A stretch of DNA of 64,000 nucleotides from CALBPI01 sp038531945 (GCA_038531945.1 JBCBBH010000002.1:248001-312000), one strand, 5' to 3'; shown: positions 14,493 to 23,974, counted from the stretch's first letter. A program made the numbers and translations. Notes: generated by a model from the letters alone, not told the origin.

Positions 14493-16625
14493 CTAGCTCG
14501 CCGCTGCAATTTCCCACTCGCTGGTTTCTGGATTTGGTGCAGTCTCGAATTCATTGACGAGTTCCTTCAAGGATTGCGCCTGCGCATGCATCGCTTCTGT
14601 GCGCTCGGAGGATTGGCTGACACGCTCGAGATTTCTGTTGTTGAGCTCGCGCATTGTGGCAAGTGAGTGATTGGCAACATCGATGCCTTGCGATTGTTGA
14701 GCGCTGGCGTCTGCAATGTCGCTGACCATTGCGTTCGCCTTACGGATCGATTCGACGATGGACTGGAGGGTCTCACCGGATTGGTTTACGAGGTCTGCAC
14801 CGTCTGCAACCTTGTCGACCGAGTCCTCTATCAAACCATTAATTTCCTTCGCCGCCGTCGCGCTGCGTGCAGCCAAACTGCGGACCTCGCTCGCGACAAC
14901 CGCGAATCCTCTTCCGTGCTCGCCGGCGCGAGCTGCTTCCACGGAGGCGTTCAGTGCGAGCAGGTTCGTTTGAAACGCAATCTCGTCGATCAGACCGGTG
15001 ATTTCGGTAATCTTGTTGCTGGACTGCTTGATGTCCCGCATCGCCGCAATCGCTTGCCCGATGACCTCGCCGCCTTGCTCAGCACGTGTGCAGGCGCTCT
15101 CCGCAAGGCGCTTGGCTTCGGAGGCATTCGAAGCGTTGTTGTGAACTGTCGCGGTGATTTGCTCCATGCTCTCAGCTGTCGAACCGAGTTGATCGGATTG
15201 CTGCTCCATGGCGCGACGCAAGTCACTGGCATCATCCGTTTGGTTTCTCGAAATCGATTCCACGAGATCGGTACTGTTTTTGATCGACGTGACAATGTCG
15301 GTGAGCCGACGTGTGGTTTTCGTGAGGTTTCCGGTGAGAGTCGCGAACTGACCGGTATACTTCCCTGTGACATTCTCGGTGAGGTCGCAATTGGCAAGCG
15401 CGTCGAGCACGCGCGAGCAGTCCTGGATTAGTCGGTCCGCCTGGTCCACGAGAGTGTTCACGCCAGCGGCAAGTTTTCCGAAGAACCCTGAGTCATCGGC
15501 GAGTGCCAATCGCTGCGACAAGTCGCCCTGACCAGCCGCAATCACCATGGCGGAAACCTGTTGCTCCAGAGTTCGCTCGTCGGTCAAGTCGTTCAGCTCG
15601 ACAACCGCGCCCATCAGGGCGCCTTGTGTATCGTGAATCGGGTTGGCGCTGAGGTGAATTGATCGATCACCGATCGTAAGTTCCTGCTCCAGTGGTTCGC
15701 GCAGATTCAAGTCCACGCGATCAATCAGGTCACTCAAAGGGCGACCCTCAATTACTTCTGGTGTTGTCACAGATGACGCCGTCGAGGCCAGGTTCTGACA
15801 CAGGCGACGCGCAGCTTCGTTAGCCTCCCTTACGCGATGGTTCGAATCGACCATCAACATGGGCGCATTGGCTGTAGCGAATGCACGCTGTGTCGCAACG
15901 TTCGCACTCATGATTCCGAGTACATCGTTGACGATTCGCGCTTGTGGATTGTCCGGAGAAACGCGTACGGAGAGATCGCCGGTTGCCATGACTTGTTCCA
16001 GCGTCATCAGAATCTCTCGATTCTGCTCGGTCGCATCGACGCGCTCACAAAATTGTCGAGTCAGATCGACAATCATATAGCCGAGTACGCCGGCTTCGGC
16101 GACTACAAATGCCGCATGCAGGAACACAATCCCGAGGCCGGTGCCGTAGTCGAAAATCACCAGCGGCGTACCGAAGATCGCAACACCGAATTGCTGTTAG
16201 TAGTTCAGTGCGACGTGGTGAACAGCGATGGTCACGACGGCGGCGAGCAACGGGCGGATATCTTTGTACCGAATGACGAAAGCCAATGTCGCAAACACAT
16301 GAAAGTGCCACTCGATACGTCCGAGACCCTGCTGGATGAAGAGCGCCGAAAACAACATGAGACAGGATGCGAGTGTCATTCGGGCATACGCGGTGTTCGG
16401 CACCCAATGCAACGCCGCCCACGCCAGGCCAACGATGAGTCCTCCGCCAACGAATCCCATAACGTAGAAGCCATTTGCGGCACCGAGGATGGTTGAGGCA
16501 ATGATCCAATGTGCCAGCAGAATTCGGAACAGTAGGCGGTTAGCTCGAGCGTTGTCCTCCGCCAGTGCTTGACCCGCAAGGCTCGATGGGTCCGGCCCGA
16601 GTATCACAGATCTGAAGTCACGCAC
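14493..16625 (-). pseudogene. Methyl-accepting chemotaxis protein interrupted by an in-frame TAA
   Basis: Codons read from the GTG at 16625 give 142 residues with about four hydrophobic segments, then TAA at 16197-16199. The same frame continues without shift for another 568 codons. The continuation has one or two more membrane segments, a PAS-like stretch (ANAPMLMVDSNHRVREANEAARRL), HAMP-like linkers and the complete MCP signalling tip (NASVEAARAGEHGRGFAVVA). Together they would make a normal MCP of about 710 residues with a multi-spanning sensor. Without repair or readthrough, only the sensor stub would be made. A GTG-started product of 555 residues from 16160 is possible. It lies four bases after the Sco-like gene. 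Confidence 0.75.
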
Positions 16626-16629
16626 GGTT

Positions 16630-17205
16630 TCATAGCTCCAATGTCAGATCGGTACGCGAGAGTTCAATGCGTTCGCGCAGACTTCGTGTGGTTTGCGCAC
16701 GCCGGATCACGTCGGCTATTCGCCACGTACCATCGCGGTTTTGAAAAACGTAAATGTGGTTGCTGTGAGCAAGCGCGGCGCGCGTGGAATCGTAGGTCTG
16801 AAGGCCGAGCTCTCGCATGAACTCGCGACTACTGCGCGCCGTCAGTGTGACGCCCTCTATCGCTGGGTGGAACGCCTGTGCGTACTGCTGAGTCAATGCA
16901 CTGTTTGCGTGTCGCTCGACGTTTATGAACACCAGATCGATGTCAGTCGGAGCTTCTTGTCCTAACGCACGACCCATCGTCGCCAGCGCAGACGGACAAC
17001 TCGTCGCGCAACCAGGAAACCCGGCGTAAGCGACCACGAGATGAGCGTCCCGTCCGTCCAGAAAAGACAGGTCAATGGTACGACTGGCAGCCGCGGGCAG
17101 CGCGGGCAAAATGGCGAGCAGCCCCAGCGCGCACGCGAGCAGAGCGATCCCAGTTGCGTGAAGCCGAATCCGAACTCGCCCGTTTTCAAGATTTTCCACA
17201 CTCAT
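16630..17205 (-). CDS. Sco1/SenC-like thioredoxin-fold protein
   Basis: A protein of 191 residues with an N-terminal membrane anchor or signal (about 16-41) and a periplasmic thioredoxin-fold domain. It has the copper-chaperone pattern of the Sco family: GFPGCATSCPSA supplies CxxxCP and HSNHIYVF holds the distal His. Sco proteins deliver copper to cytochrome oxidase or act as thiol reductases, and are normally found beside respiratory genes. This one starts a transcript with the MCP four bases downstream and has a sigma-28-like promoter, so a link to redox or metal sensing in chemotaxis is possible but unproven. Confidence 0.75.
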   Translation of the reverse strand: MSVENLENGRVRIRLHATGIALLACALGLLAILPALPAAASRTIDLSFLDGRDAHLVVAYAGFPGCATSCPSALATMGRALGQEAPTDIDLVFINVERHANSALTQQYAQAFHPAIEGVTLTARSSREFMRELGLQTYDSTRAALAHSNHIYVFQNRDGTWRIADVIRRAQTTRSLRERIELSRTDLTLEL

Positions 17206-17240
17206 CGAGTCCTGCCTGCTGTCTTACGTTTTCATTCGGG

Positions 17241-17267
17241 CTAGCGACCAACAAACGTTCAACTTTA
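17241..17267 (-). promoter_or_regulatory. Sigma-28-like promoter for the Sco-MCP operon
   Basis: On the minus strand TAAAGTTG, 11 bases, GTCGCTAG. The -35 matches the flagellar consensus TAAAGTTT at seven of eight and the spacing is the FliA standard. The -10 shares the GnCGCTA core seen at the two other chemotaxis promoters in this window. It lies 36 bp upstream of the Sco-like ATG. Confidence 0.55.
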
Positions 17268-17290
17268 TGCAGGCCGGCCCGCCCGGACGG

Positions 17291-17317
17291 TAAAGCTCAG
17301 CTGAAGGTGGACGCTAT
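17291..17317 (+). promoter_or_regulatory. Sigma-28-like promoter for cheR-cheB
   Basis: TAAAGCTC, 11 bases, GACGCTAT, 76 bp upstream of cheR. It has the same spacing and -10 core as the divergent promoter at 17241-17267. Confidence 0.5.
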
Positions 17318-17393
17318 TTTCGAAACGGCGCGGGGTACGCGCTGCCGCGAATGCGTCGAGACATCGACCTGCGAGGGAACGACGAGGTGACCG

Positions 17394-18218
17394 ATGTCGA
17401 CTAGTCAGCAACTAACCGAGCCACAGTTCGAAAAATGCAGGGAGCTGATCGCCGAGCTGACTGGGATTCAGATGAGCGAGGCCAAGAAGGGCCTCGTTGC
17501 ACGCAGGCTCAGCAATCGCATGCACGCTCTGGGAGAGCAAGACACAGACGCCTATCTGCGTCGCATCGCCGCGGGCGACCCGGCGGAGATAGAGCACTTC
17601 ACCAATGCCGTGACGACCAACTTAACGTCCTTTTTTCGAGAGAATCATCACTTCGATTTCCTCAAAACAACGTTCATTCCCGCGTTTGTTGCCAGCGGTC
17701 AGAAGACGCTCAGAATTTGGTCGGCCGCATGTTCGACGGGTGAAGAACCCTATTCAATCGCGATCACCGCACTCGAAAACCTGCCGAGGACGGGTGGGTT
17801 CAACTTGGAGATTCTCGCAACCGACATTGACTCGTCCGTCGTGCAAACGGCACGGGAGGGCGTGTACCGATGGGACCGGGTCCAGGGTCTTAGTCCGGCC
17901 TGTTTGAAGCGCTGGTTTCTTAAGGGCAGAGGGGCTCAGAAAGGCAACGTCCTCGTAAGGAGAGCGTTACGCGAAGCGGTGGATTTTCGGGTGATGAATT
18001 TACTGACGGACTGGCCTCCGGTCGGCGTCTTCGACATTATCTTCTGTCGCAACGTCGTGATCTATTTCGACAAACCGACTCAGGCCACGCTCATCACACG
18101 ATTTTGTGAAGCACTTGATTCGGACGGTTTGTTGATCATGGGGCACTCAGAATCTCTGCATCAGGTGAGCACAGACTTTCGCTTGCTCGGCCGCACGATT
18201 TACAAGAAGGCAGCCTGA
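17394..18218 (+). CDS. cheR: Chemotaxis protein methyltransferase CheR
   Basis: A cytosolic SAM-dependent methyltransferase of 274 residues that methylates glutamates of MCPs. The N-terminal helical domain (about 1-80) ends in NLTSFFRE, which precedes the catalytic domain. Motif I is WSAACSTGEEPYSIAI, the acidic ribose-binding loop is ILATDIDSSVV, motif IV is FDIIFCRNVVIYFD, and GHSESL is close to the end. The length is that of the usual two-domain CheR. Two bases separate it from cheB, so methylation and demethylation enzymes are co-expressed. There is no cheA or cheW in the window, so this is an outlying chemotaxis cluster. Confidence 0.97.
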   Translation: MSTSQQLTEPQFEKCRELIAELTGIQMSEAKKGLVARRLSNRMHALGEQDTDAYLRRIAAGDPAEIEHFTNAVTTNLTSFFRENHHFDFLKTTFIPAFVASGQKTLRIWSAACSTGEEPYSIAITALENLPRTGGFNLEILATDIDSSVVQTAREGVYRWDRVQGLSPACLKRWFLKGRGAQKGNVLVRRALREAVDFRVMNLLTDWPPVGVFDIIFCRNVVIYFDKPTQATLITRFCEALDSDGLLIMGHSESLHQVSTDFRLLGRTIYKKAA

Positions 18219-18220
18219 TT

Positions 18221-19324
18221 GTGGGCGTTTCACTATTCAACAGCATTCGCGTGTTGGTAGTCGACGACTCGCCGAGCGCACGCAAATTGTTAAAAGGTAT
18301 TCTTGAATCTGCACCCGATATCGAGGTCGTCGGCGCAGCAGTCGACGCCTACGATGCTCGAGAAAAAATCAAGCGCTATAATCCCGATGTCATTACTCTG
18401 GATGTGGAGATGCCGCGCATGGACGGCATCACTTTTCTTTCCAATCTGATGCGGCTGCGGCCGATGCCGGTCGTGATGATCTCGCGACTTGCAGAACGCA
18501 ATTCGGCGCTGGTTCACAAAGCGTTGGAACTCGGGGCGGTCAGCTTCATAGAGAAACCGGAAATCGGCGGTGGTCAGGAGCTTGTACAAGCGGCGGATGT
18601 CATTATTGGAGAAGTTCGCAATGCGTCGGCGGTCAACTTGACGGCACTGTCACCAGTGCGTCGAGAGACGGTCCGAGAGAGCGTTCCCGTCATCACCGGT
18701 GTGTTTCGCCAACCTGCACCGGTGATTACACCGGGGAGCGGTGATCCATTGATCGCAATCGGGGCATCGACTGGCGGCACCGAAGCGATTAAGGAAGTGC
18801 TAAGCCGTCTTCCTGCGGACTCGCCGGGCATTGTGATCTCTCAGCATATTCCTCCCGCGTTCAGTGCATCGTTTGCTCAGCGTCTCGACGAACTCAGCAA
18901 AATTCGCGTGTTTCATGCCTCCCATGGTCAACGTATCGAGCGCGGCTGCGCATACGTCGCCCCCGGTTCGCAGCATCTGCGTGTCGTCCGTGACACAAAA
19001 GGTCTGGTGTGTTCGCTCGACGACGGTCCTAAAGTCGGATTTCACAAGCCGTCCGTGAACGTCATGTTCGAGTCGATCGTGCGTGCGCGCGTGCAGCCCG
19101 TAGCGGCGGTAATCTTGACGGGCATGGGTCGCGACGGGGCGAACGGTATGAAAAAGCTCCAGGACGCCGGTGCTGTGACGATTGCGCAAGATGAATCGAC
19201 CTGCGTGATCTACGGTATGCCAAAGGCGGCGGTGGAGCAGCAAGCGATTCAGTTGGTGTTACCGCTCTACGATATCGGCAGTGAGTTGGTTCGCTTGTCC
19301 GCGAATGAGCTGCGTGCCGCCTGA
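18221..19324 (+). CDS. cheB: Chemotaxis response regulator methylesterase CheB
   Basis: A protein of 367 residues with a receiver domain (VVDDSPSARK, acceptor Asp in ITLDVEMPRMDG, Lys in FIEKPE) joined to a CheB esterase domain. The catalytic Ser is in GASTGGTEAI, His in SQHIPPAFSASF, and Asp in GMGRDGANGM. It demethylates or deamidates MCPs after phosphorylation by CheA. The GTG start at 18221 lies two bases after the cheR stop; no nearby ATG fits the receiver N-terminus. It ends two bases before the convergent HDOD gene. Confidence 0.97.
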   Translation: MGVSLFNSIRVLVVDDSPSARKLLKGILESAPDIEVVGAAVDAYDAREKIKRYNPDVITLDVEMPRMDGITFLSNLMRLRPMPVVMISRLAERNSALVHKALELGAVSFIEKPEIGGGQELVQAADVIIGEVRNASAVNLTALSPVRRETVRESVPVITGVFRQPAPVITPGSGDPLIAIGASTGGTEAIKEVLSRLPADSPGIVISQHIPPAFSASFAQRLDELSKIRVFHASHGQRIERGCAYVAPGSQHLRVVRDTKGLVCSLDDGPKVGFHKPSVNVMFESIVRARVQPVAAVILTGMGRDGANGMKKLQDAGAVTIAQDESTCVIYGMPKAAVEQQAIQLVLPLYDIGSELVRLSANELRAA

Positions 19325-19326
19325 AA

Positions 19327-20205
19327 TCAAGCGGCCTTGGGACGTACAAAAACCTGCATCAGCTCGTCGACAATGTTGCTCGATTCGGCCGCGATCGTTT
19401 CGATCGCATCTTCGCCAATTCCGAGCAACTCGAGAACACCGGGCTCTAACTTCGGACCGTCTCTCAGATCGATACTTTGCACCTCACTCAGAATCGCGAT
19501 CGTATTGGCAAGGTGGATCGCTGCGCCTACCATTTGGTCCGCTTCCGGAGCTTCGCGATTGGCTTCATTGATCGGGTTATGGTGCCACCGAATCGAATGC
19601 TGCACGTAGGCCGGCAGGTTCCATCGTTCCGCCAATACTGCGCCGACCTCGGTGTGGTCGAAGCCGAAGACTTCGCGCTCTGCGACAAACGTCGAAGCGC
19701 CGTGTCCTATATCCATAGAGCGCTTCAGCGCCTGCTCGGACTTCTCGGGACAAAGTGTGAACATCACCAATTGTCCAATGTCGTGCAATAGTCCGGCGAC
19801 GAACAGCGAGGGGCATCGCCGACCTCTGAGATAACTCTGTATCACCCTGCCAGCAGCGGCTGTTCTCAGGCAGTGATGCCAAAAATCCTGCATCGTAATC
19901 AGTTCGTTGGAAATACCGTCGAAAGCTTCGACCGCGCAGATACCAAACGCCAGATCCCGAACCTCTCTTGTGCCCACCATAGTGACGGCGCGGTCGATTG
20001 CGGTTACTGCGATCCCGGGATTGTAGATCGGGCTGTTGGCAATTCTGAGCAACGCTGCGCTGAGACTTGGGTCCTGCTCGATCAAACGACCAATATCCCA
20101 TGCGCTGCTATTTGGATCCTGCAGCAAGTCATTAATTTGGAGCGCGATATCCGGCATGGATACGAGCGAGTTGACCTCATTGACCAAGGACTCTGGAGTC
20201 ATCAT
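19327..20205 (-). CDS. HDOD domain protein
   Basis: A protein of 292 residues that is nearly all HDOD domain. The typical N-terminal MPDIALQINDLLQDPN, the core LIEQDPSLSAALLRIANSP and FVAGLLHDIGQLVMF, and FGFDHTEVGAVLAERWNLP are present. HDOD proteins resemble HD phosphohydrolases but usually lack full metal sites; they act in c-di-GMP, motility and stress signalling, often beside CheY-like proteins. It is convergent with cheB and divergent from the CheY-like gene 176 bp away. Confidence 0.93.
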   Translation of the reverse strand: MMTPESLVNEVNSLVSMPDIALQINDLLQDPNSSAWDIGRLIEQDPSLSAALLRIANSPIYNPGIAVTAIDRAVTMVGTREVRDLAFGICAVEAFDGISNELITMQDFWHHCLRTAAAGRVIQSYLRGRRCPSLFVAGLLHDIGQLVMFTLCPEKSEQALKRSMDIGHGASTFVAEREVFGFDHTEVGAVLAERWNLPAYVQHSIRWHHNPINEANREAPEADQMVGAAIHLANTIAILSEVQSIDLRDGPKLEPGVLELLGIGEDAIETIAAESSNIVDELMQVFVRPKAA

Positions 20206-20281
20206 TCCGCCGATAGCAATGTCTCTGATGCGGCATAGCGGTCGTATGAAAATTTTTTTGAGTGGTTAATTTTTGAGAGTC

Positions 20282-20308
20282 TAAAGTTCTTGCCCGAATG
20301 GTCGCTAT
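20282..20308 (+). promoter_or_regulatory. Sigma-28-like promoter for the CheY-CheX-like pair
   Basis: TAAAGTTC, 11 bases, GTCGCTAT. The -35 has seven matches to the flagellar consensus and the spacing is exact. It is 73 bp upstream of the CheY-like gene. Confidence 0.55.
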
Positions 20309-20381
20309 TCCAGAACGGCGGACGGAGCGGGCGTCGTGAAAACTGATCGGTGAAGTTTACCGCCGCGCAAATGGGTGATTA

Positions 20382-20744
20382 ATGAGAATACTCGTGGTTG
20401 ATGACAGCGCAGCGATGCGCATGATGATGTTGCGTACGCTTCGCCAAGCCGGCGTCGCAACCAAAGATGTCGGACAAGCGGAAGATGGTGTTGTGGCGCT
20501 TGGTTTGATTCGTGAGTCGGAACCGGATCTGATCTTTTGCGATTGGAATATGCCGAATATGACCGGGATCGAGTTGCTGGAAACCATTCGTTCAGAAGGG
20601 GTTGAGGCAACCTTTGGTTTCGTGACGACCGAGGCAGGAACCGAGATGCGAAAACGCGCTACCGACGCAGGGGCGCAATTCCTGATTGCAAAACCGTTCA
20701 CCGTCGAATCCTTCGAGAAGGTCGTTGGTAAATTCCTGAATTGA
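20382..20744 (+). CDS. CheY-like single-domain response regulator
   Basis: A protein of 120 residues that is only a receiver domain. The acidic pair is VVDDSAAMR, the phospho-acceptor Asp is in IFCDWNMPNM (about residue 52), the switch Thr is in FVTTEA and the Lys is in AKPF. All phosphorylation residues are intact. Ten bases separate it from a ribosome-binding region leading to a CheX-like gene, suggesting a regulator-phosphatase pair. It may signal to the motor or to a non-flagellar output. Confidence 0.93.
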   Translation: MRILVVDDSAAMRMMMLRTLRQAGVATKDVGQAEDGVVALGLIRESEPDLIFCDWNMPNMTGIELLETIRSEGVEATFGFVTTEAGTEMRKRATDAGAQFLIAKPFTVESFEKVVGKFLN

Positions 20745-20774
20745 ACCTGTGGATTGCACTGGAGATCGAAAGAC

Positions 20775-21248
20775 ATGAGCACAACATTCGTCGTACCGGA
20801 GCAAGCTGCAGTGGCCAATATGCTCGGCATCATTCTCGGCGACGGCTTGGGCGTAAACATTAGCGATGCCGACGGTTTCGAGGGTCAGTTCGTTGCCACG
20901 TACATTGACGATGACGGCCAGCTCGTTGCAATTGGTGGTGGAGATCCGGCGTTCGTCGCGTATGCAGGCGCTGCGCTTTCGATGATTCCAGCCGGCGCGG
21001 CACAGGACATGATCGATAACAACGATATCTCTGACGCGATTCGCGATAACTTCTACGAAGTGATGAATATCTGCTCGCGGTTGCTGATGACCGAGATAGG
21101 TGATCAACACCTGCGTCTCGATAAGACGCTGTCGCCGGGTGATGCCGAGGAAGTTATCAGTCAGCTCAGCGCCAACGGCACACCGGTCGGCTTCGAACTC
21201 AATGTTCCGAATTACGGCGCTGGCCGACTGAATTTCCTTGTTACCTGA
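20775..21248 (+). CDS. CheC/CheX-like phosphatase
   Basis: An acidic protein of 157 residues with no membrane segment. The block DNFYEVMNICSRLL (about residues 95-108) has the D-x3-E-x2-N pattern of the CheC/CheX/FliY phosphatases, where Glu and Asn position the water that attacks phospho-CheY. I start at the ATG at 20775, with GGAG upstream; the frame also has a TTG at 20754. The gene follows a CheY-like protein by 30 bp. Only one such motif is present, as in CheX. The fold assignment rests on this motif, so it is probable, not certain. Confidence 0.65.
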   Translation: MSTTFVVPEQAAVANMLGIILGDGLGVNISDADGFEGQFVATYIDDDGQLVAIGGGDPAFVAYAGAALSMIPAGAAQDMIDNNDISDAIRDNFYEVMNICSRLLMTEIGDQHLRLDKTLSPGDAEEVISQLSANGTPVGFELNVPNYGAGRLNFLVT

Positions 21249-22094
21249 TTATGCAGGCTTCCTGAACACGAGTGTCATGCGGTCGCTTTCACCGACTGCC
21301 TCGTAGGTGTCACGGTCCTCGTCGCCGTGCCGTAACGTTGGCGGCAGAGACCATACGCCACCATCCCAGTCGGCTGTGTCGTTCGGGTTCGCGTTGATTT
21401 CACTCTCGAGCATCAGCTCGAAGCCAGCACTCTCGAACAACGCAATGACCTCAGACTGTTTCAGATAACCGTTGTGCCCGCGGGTGTAGTCCCACGGTGC
21501 ATCTTCCTTGGCGCGGTGCTGCACAACCCCGACGATGCCTCCGGCCTTCAACAACGTGTAGGCATGTTTGGCAGTTTCGTCGGCGAGGTTCTTACGCGAC
21601 AAACCGTGCAGGCTCCGGAAAATCAAAAATGCATCCAGTTTGCCCTCCCAATCTGGTGCTTCGTCGATTTCCACAGCTGCGATCGAGCTGGCATCGACAC
21701 CGGTCCATTCGGCGACCTTTCCGGGGAACGTCTCTGGAAACAATTTGCGCTCGGCGTTGCGCTCAGCCGGAGCCCCAGCGTGGTACTTCTCGACATCCGC
21801 ATTGATAGCGACGTAGGTGCCGGACTTCGAAATCCAGGGTGCGAGAATACGCGTGTACCAGCCGCCGCCCGGACCATATTCTCCGACGGTCATAGTTGGC
21901 TTGATACCGAAAAATTTCAGCGTTTCGGCCGGATGGCGGAACTGGTCACGGGGTTTGTCGCCGTCACGCAGCTCCGCGGACACGGCTTTCGCCAGGCCGT
22001 CGCCTTCGTGGTGCATCGCGTTGGCGCTACTGCCAAGCGTGAGAAGGCCCACCACCAGGGTGGTTAGGGAAAGGGTCAGAATTTCACGTTGCAT
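21249..22094 (-). CDS. Exported class I SAM-dependent methyltransferase
   Basis: A protein of 281 residues with a signal peptide (cleavage near SSANAM). A Rossmann methyltransferase domain follows: MTVGEYGPGGGWYTRILAPW is a variant of the GxGxG motif I, then TYVAINADVE, and DAFLIFRSLHGL in the place of motif IV. Periplasmic methyltransferase-like proteins of this type are widespread in proteobacteria and uncharacterised. A SAM source outside the cytoplasm is not known, so it may bind something else. It is convergent with the CheX-like gene with no gap and is not part of the chemotaxis operon. Confidence 0.8.
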   Translation of the reverse strand: MQREILTLSLTTLVVGLLTLGSSANAMHHEGDGLAKAVSAELRDGDKPRDQFRHPAETLKFFGIKPTMTVGEYGPGGGWYTRILAPWISKSGTYVAINADVEKYHAGAPAERNAERKLFPETFPGKVAEWTGVDASSIAAVEIDEAPDWEGKLDAFLIFRSLHGLSRKNLADETAKHAYTLLKAGGIVGVVQHRAKEDAPWDYTRGHNGYLKQSEVIALFESAGFELMLESEINANPNDTADWDGGVWSLPPTLRHGDEDRDTYEAVGESDRMTLVFRKPA

Positions 22095-22276
22095 CGAATC
22101 GCTCCAAGCAGGTCGGAGCGGCAGAATAGCACCTGATCTCGTGGAAGACAGCCGTGATCTGCGACACCACTTAACCGCGAATAATGAGCGCCAGTTCTCA
22201 CTCTCGCGGCGGTTTCGTGTGCATTCGTTGCGCAGTTCGTTACAAAAGTACGGATTTTTTTGAAGGCTTGAGTGCT

Positions 22277-23974
22277 ATGCCGCTTTCCGGGGGGAATGCC
22301 GCGATCGAAAAGCCGATCAGTGGCTCCGACCTTACAGTGATTGAAGTTGCCCGCAACGGGCGAATCTCTGCCGCGCACGCGGTGGGGACTGCCATATTTG
22401 GTCGGGAAGTTTCTAGCCTGGAAATTGAAGGGTCGGAGTTGGTCAGTCAGATCGACCCGGAACTTGCGAATGCTCTGAAGCAAGGCGTCTCGCGCGCGCT
22501 GCGAAGTCGTCAGCTGGTGCGATTCCGCTATGAAGATGGGTTTCGTAACGAGCACTACGTGCTGTTGCCTCAGGGACGCGAGCGAGTCCTGATTTGTGCC
22601 ACCGATGCAACTGACGTCACCCAGGCGATGCTCGATGCGCAAAAAATGATGTCGACCGATTCCTCCACGGGTTTGCCTAACGCTGCCGCATTGGCCGACC
22701 AGCTCGCGCTGATCGCGAGCTCGCAAAGAGTGCGCGAGGGAAGGCTCGCAGTGCTTGCTGTCTACGCCGGCCGTTTTGACGAGCAGTGTTTTGGACTGTC
22801 GAGCAAAGAACAGGACCAGGTGCTGTGCGAACTTGCCCGCCGATTGCAACGTCAGGTCCGTGGGTCCAATCAGTTTGAGCGAGAAGATTTGGAACGCGTT
22901 TCGATTGTTGCGCGCACTGACTACCGCCAACTGACCGTCCTGTTGCCCGACATCAGTACGGGTGAGGATGCGCAGGCAGTGGCAGACCGCCTGGTGGCTG
23001 AGTTGAGCGATCCGTTCGAGTTGCAGCGACGCACGGTCTATCTGTCTCCGCGCATCGGCGTGGCACTGTTTCCGCAGGATGGGCAAGACGCGCAGTCGTT
23101 GCTGTCGGCCGCGGACGCGGCGATGGAGCAAGCTCGGGAGGCACCTGATGCGTGCAGTGTTATGCATTCCGGTACCGTCGCAATCCGGACGTTGCAGCGG
23201 CTCGATCTTGCGAGTGAGCTTTCGAATGCGTTGGAGTCTGGTCGCTTCGAACTTCGGTATCAGCCGGTCTTCGATTCGGCTACACATGAAATCCGCCTGA
23301 TCGAGGCGTTTCTGCGATGGCCCGATACCTTGTTGGCCAATCAGCCAGCACAGCAGATCTTAAGCCTCGCCGAGAAAATCGGCGTCATTCTAGACATCGG
23401 CGAATGGGTAACCCGCACGGCCTGTACGCAGCTCGCAGCGTGGCGTGCGAGCACCGACGCCCCCCTCAGAATTGGCATCAATCTGTCCTCTCAGGAGTTT
23501 GCCTCGCCGCATTTGGCGGATGTTTTGACGAGTGCTGCCAGTTCGGCTGGACTGACACTCGACGCCGTCGATCTTGATGTTCGTGAGCATCTTGTTGCTC
23601 GGGATCTTCGTCAGGGTGGACTGGGGTTAAATGCGCTGGCCGAGACGGGCGCGAGAATTGTTTTGGAAGGATTTGGTAACGGACACTGCGGGATGCACGA
23701 AATCGCGGCGAGCCCCGTGTCTGTGATCAAGGTGGCTCAACCTCTCGCGCGCGACGCTGCGGGTTCTGGTTTGCGCGCTGCCCACGCGAGTGTGTCTGCC
23801 GCTTTGGCTTTGGTGCAGACGGTGATCGCCACGGGCATCGAGTCAGCGGAGCAGGCAGCGACAATGCGCGAGCTCGGCTGTCATGCATTGCAGGGTTTCT
23901 TTCTGGGCCGTCCTGTAACTGCTCAAGAGATCGAGGCGGTTCTGCTTGCGCCCACGCTCGAGGCCGACGCATGA
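22277..23974 (+). CDS. Degenerate GGDEF-EAL protein (catalytically dead)
   Basis: A protein of 565 residues from the ATG at 22277 with GAAGG upstream; the open frame reaches 22184. A PAS-like N-terminus is followed by a GGDEF domain beginning TDSSTGLPNAAAL, where the GGDEF loop reads TDYRQ. The EAL domain reads EAF for EAL, EGFGNG for DDFGTG and IKVA for the LKID motif. Neither cyclase nor phosphodiesterase activity is expected; a role in binding c-di-GMP or in protein contacts is likely, as in FimX- or LapD-like proteins. Its stop overlaps the start of the next gene (ATGA), whose EAL domain is intact. Confidence 0.9.
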   Translation: MPLSGGNAAIEKPISGSDLTVIEVARNGRISAAHAVGTAIFGREVSSLEIEGSELVSQIDPELANALKQGVSRALRSRQLVRFRYEDGFRNEHYVLLPQGRERVLICATDATDVTQAMLDAQKMMSTDSSTGLPNAAALADQLALIASSQRVREGRLAVLAVYAGRFDEQCFGLSSKEQDQVLCELARRLQRQVRGSNQFEREDLERVSIVARTDYRQLTVLLPDISTGEDAQAVADRLVAELSDPFELQRRTVYLSPRIGVALFPQDGQDAQSLLSAADAAMEQAREAPDACSVMHSGTVAIRTLQRLDLASELSNALESGRFELRYQPVFDSATHEIRLIEAFLRWPDTLLANQPAQQILSLAEKIGVILDIGEWVTRTACTQLAAWRASTDAPLRIGINLSSQEFASPHLADVLTSAASSAGLTLDAVDLDVREHLVARDLRQGGLGLNALAETGARIVLEGFGNGHCGMHEIAASPVSVIKVAQPLARDAAGSGLRAAHASVSAALALVQTVIATGIESAEQAATMRELGCHALQGFFLGRPVTAQEIEAVLLAPTLEADA

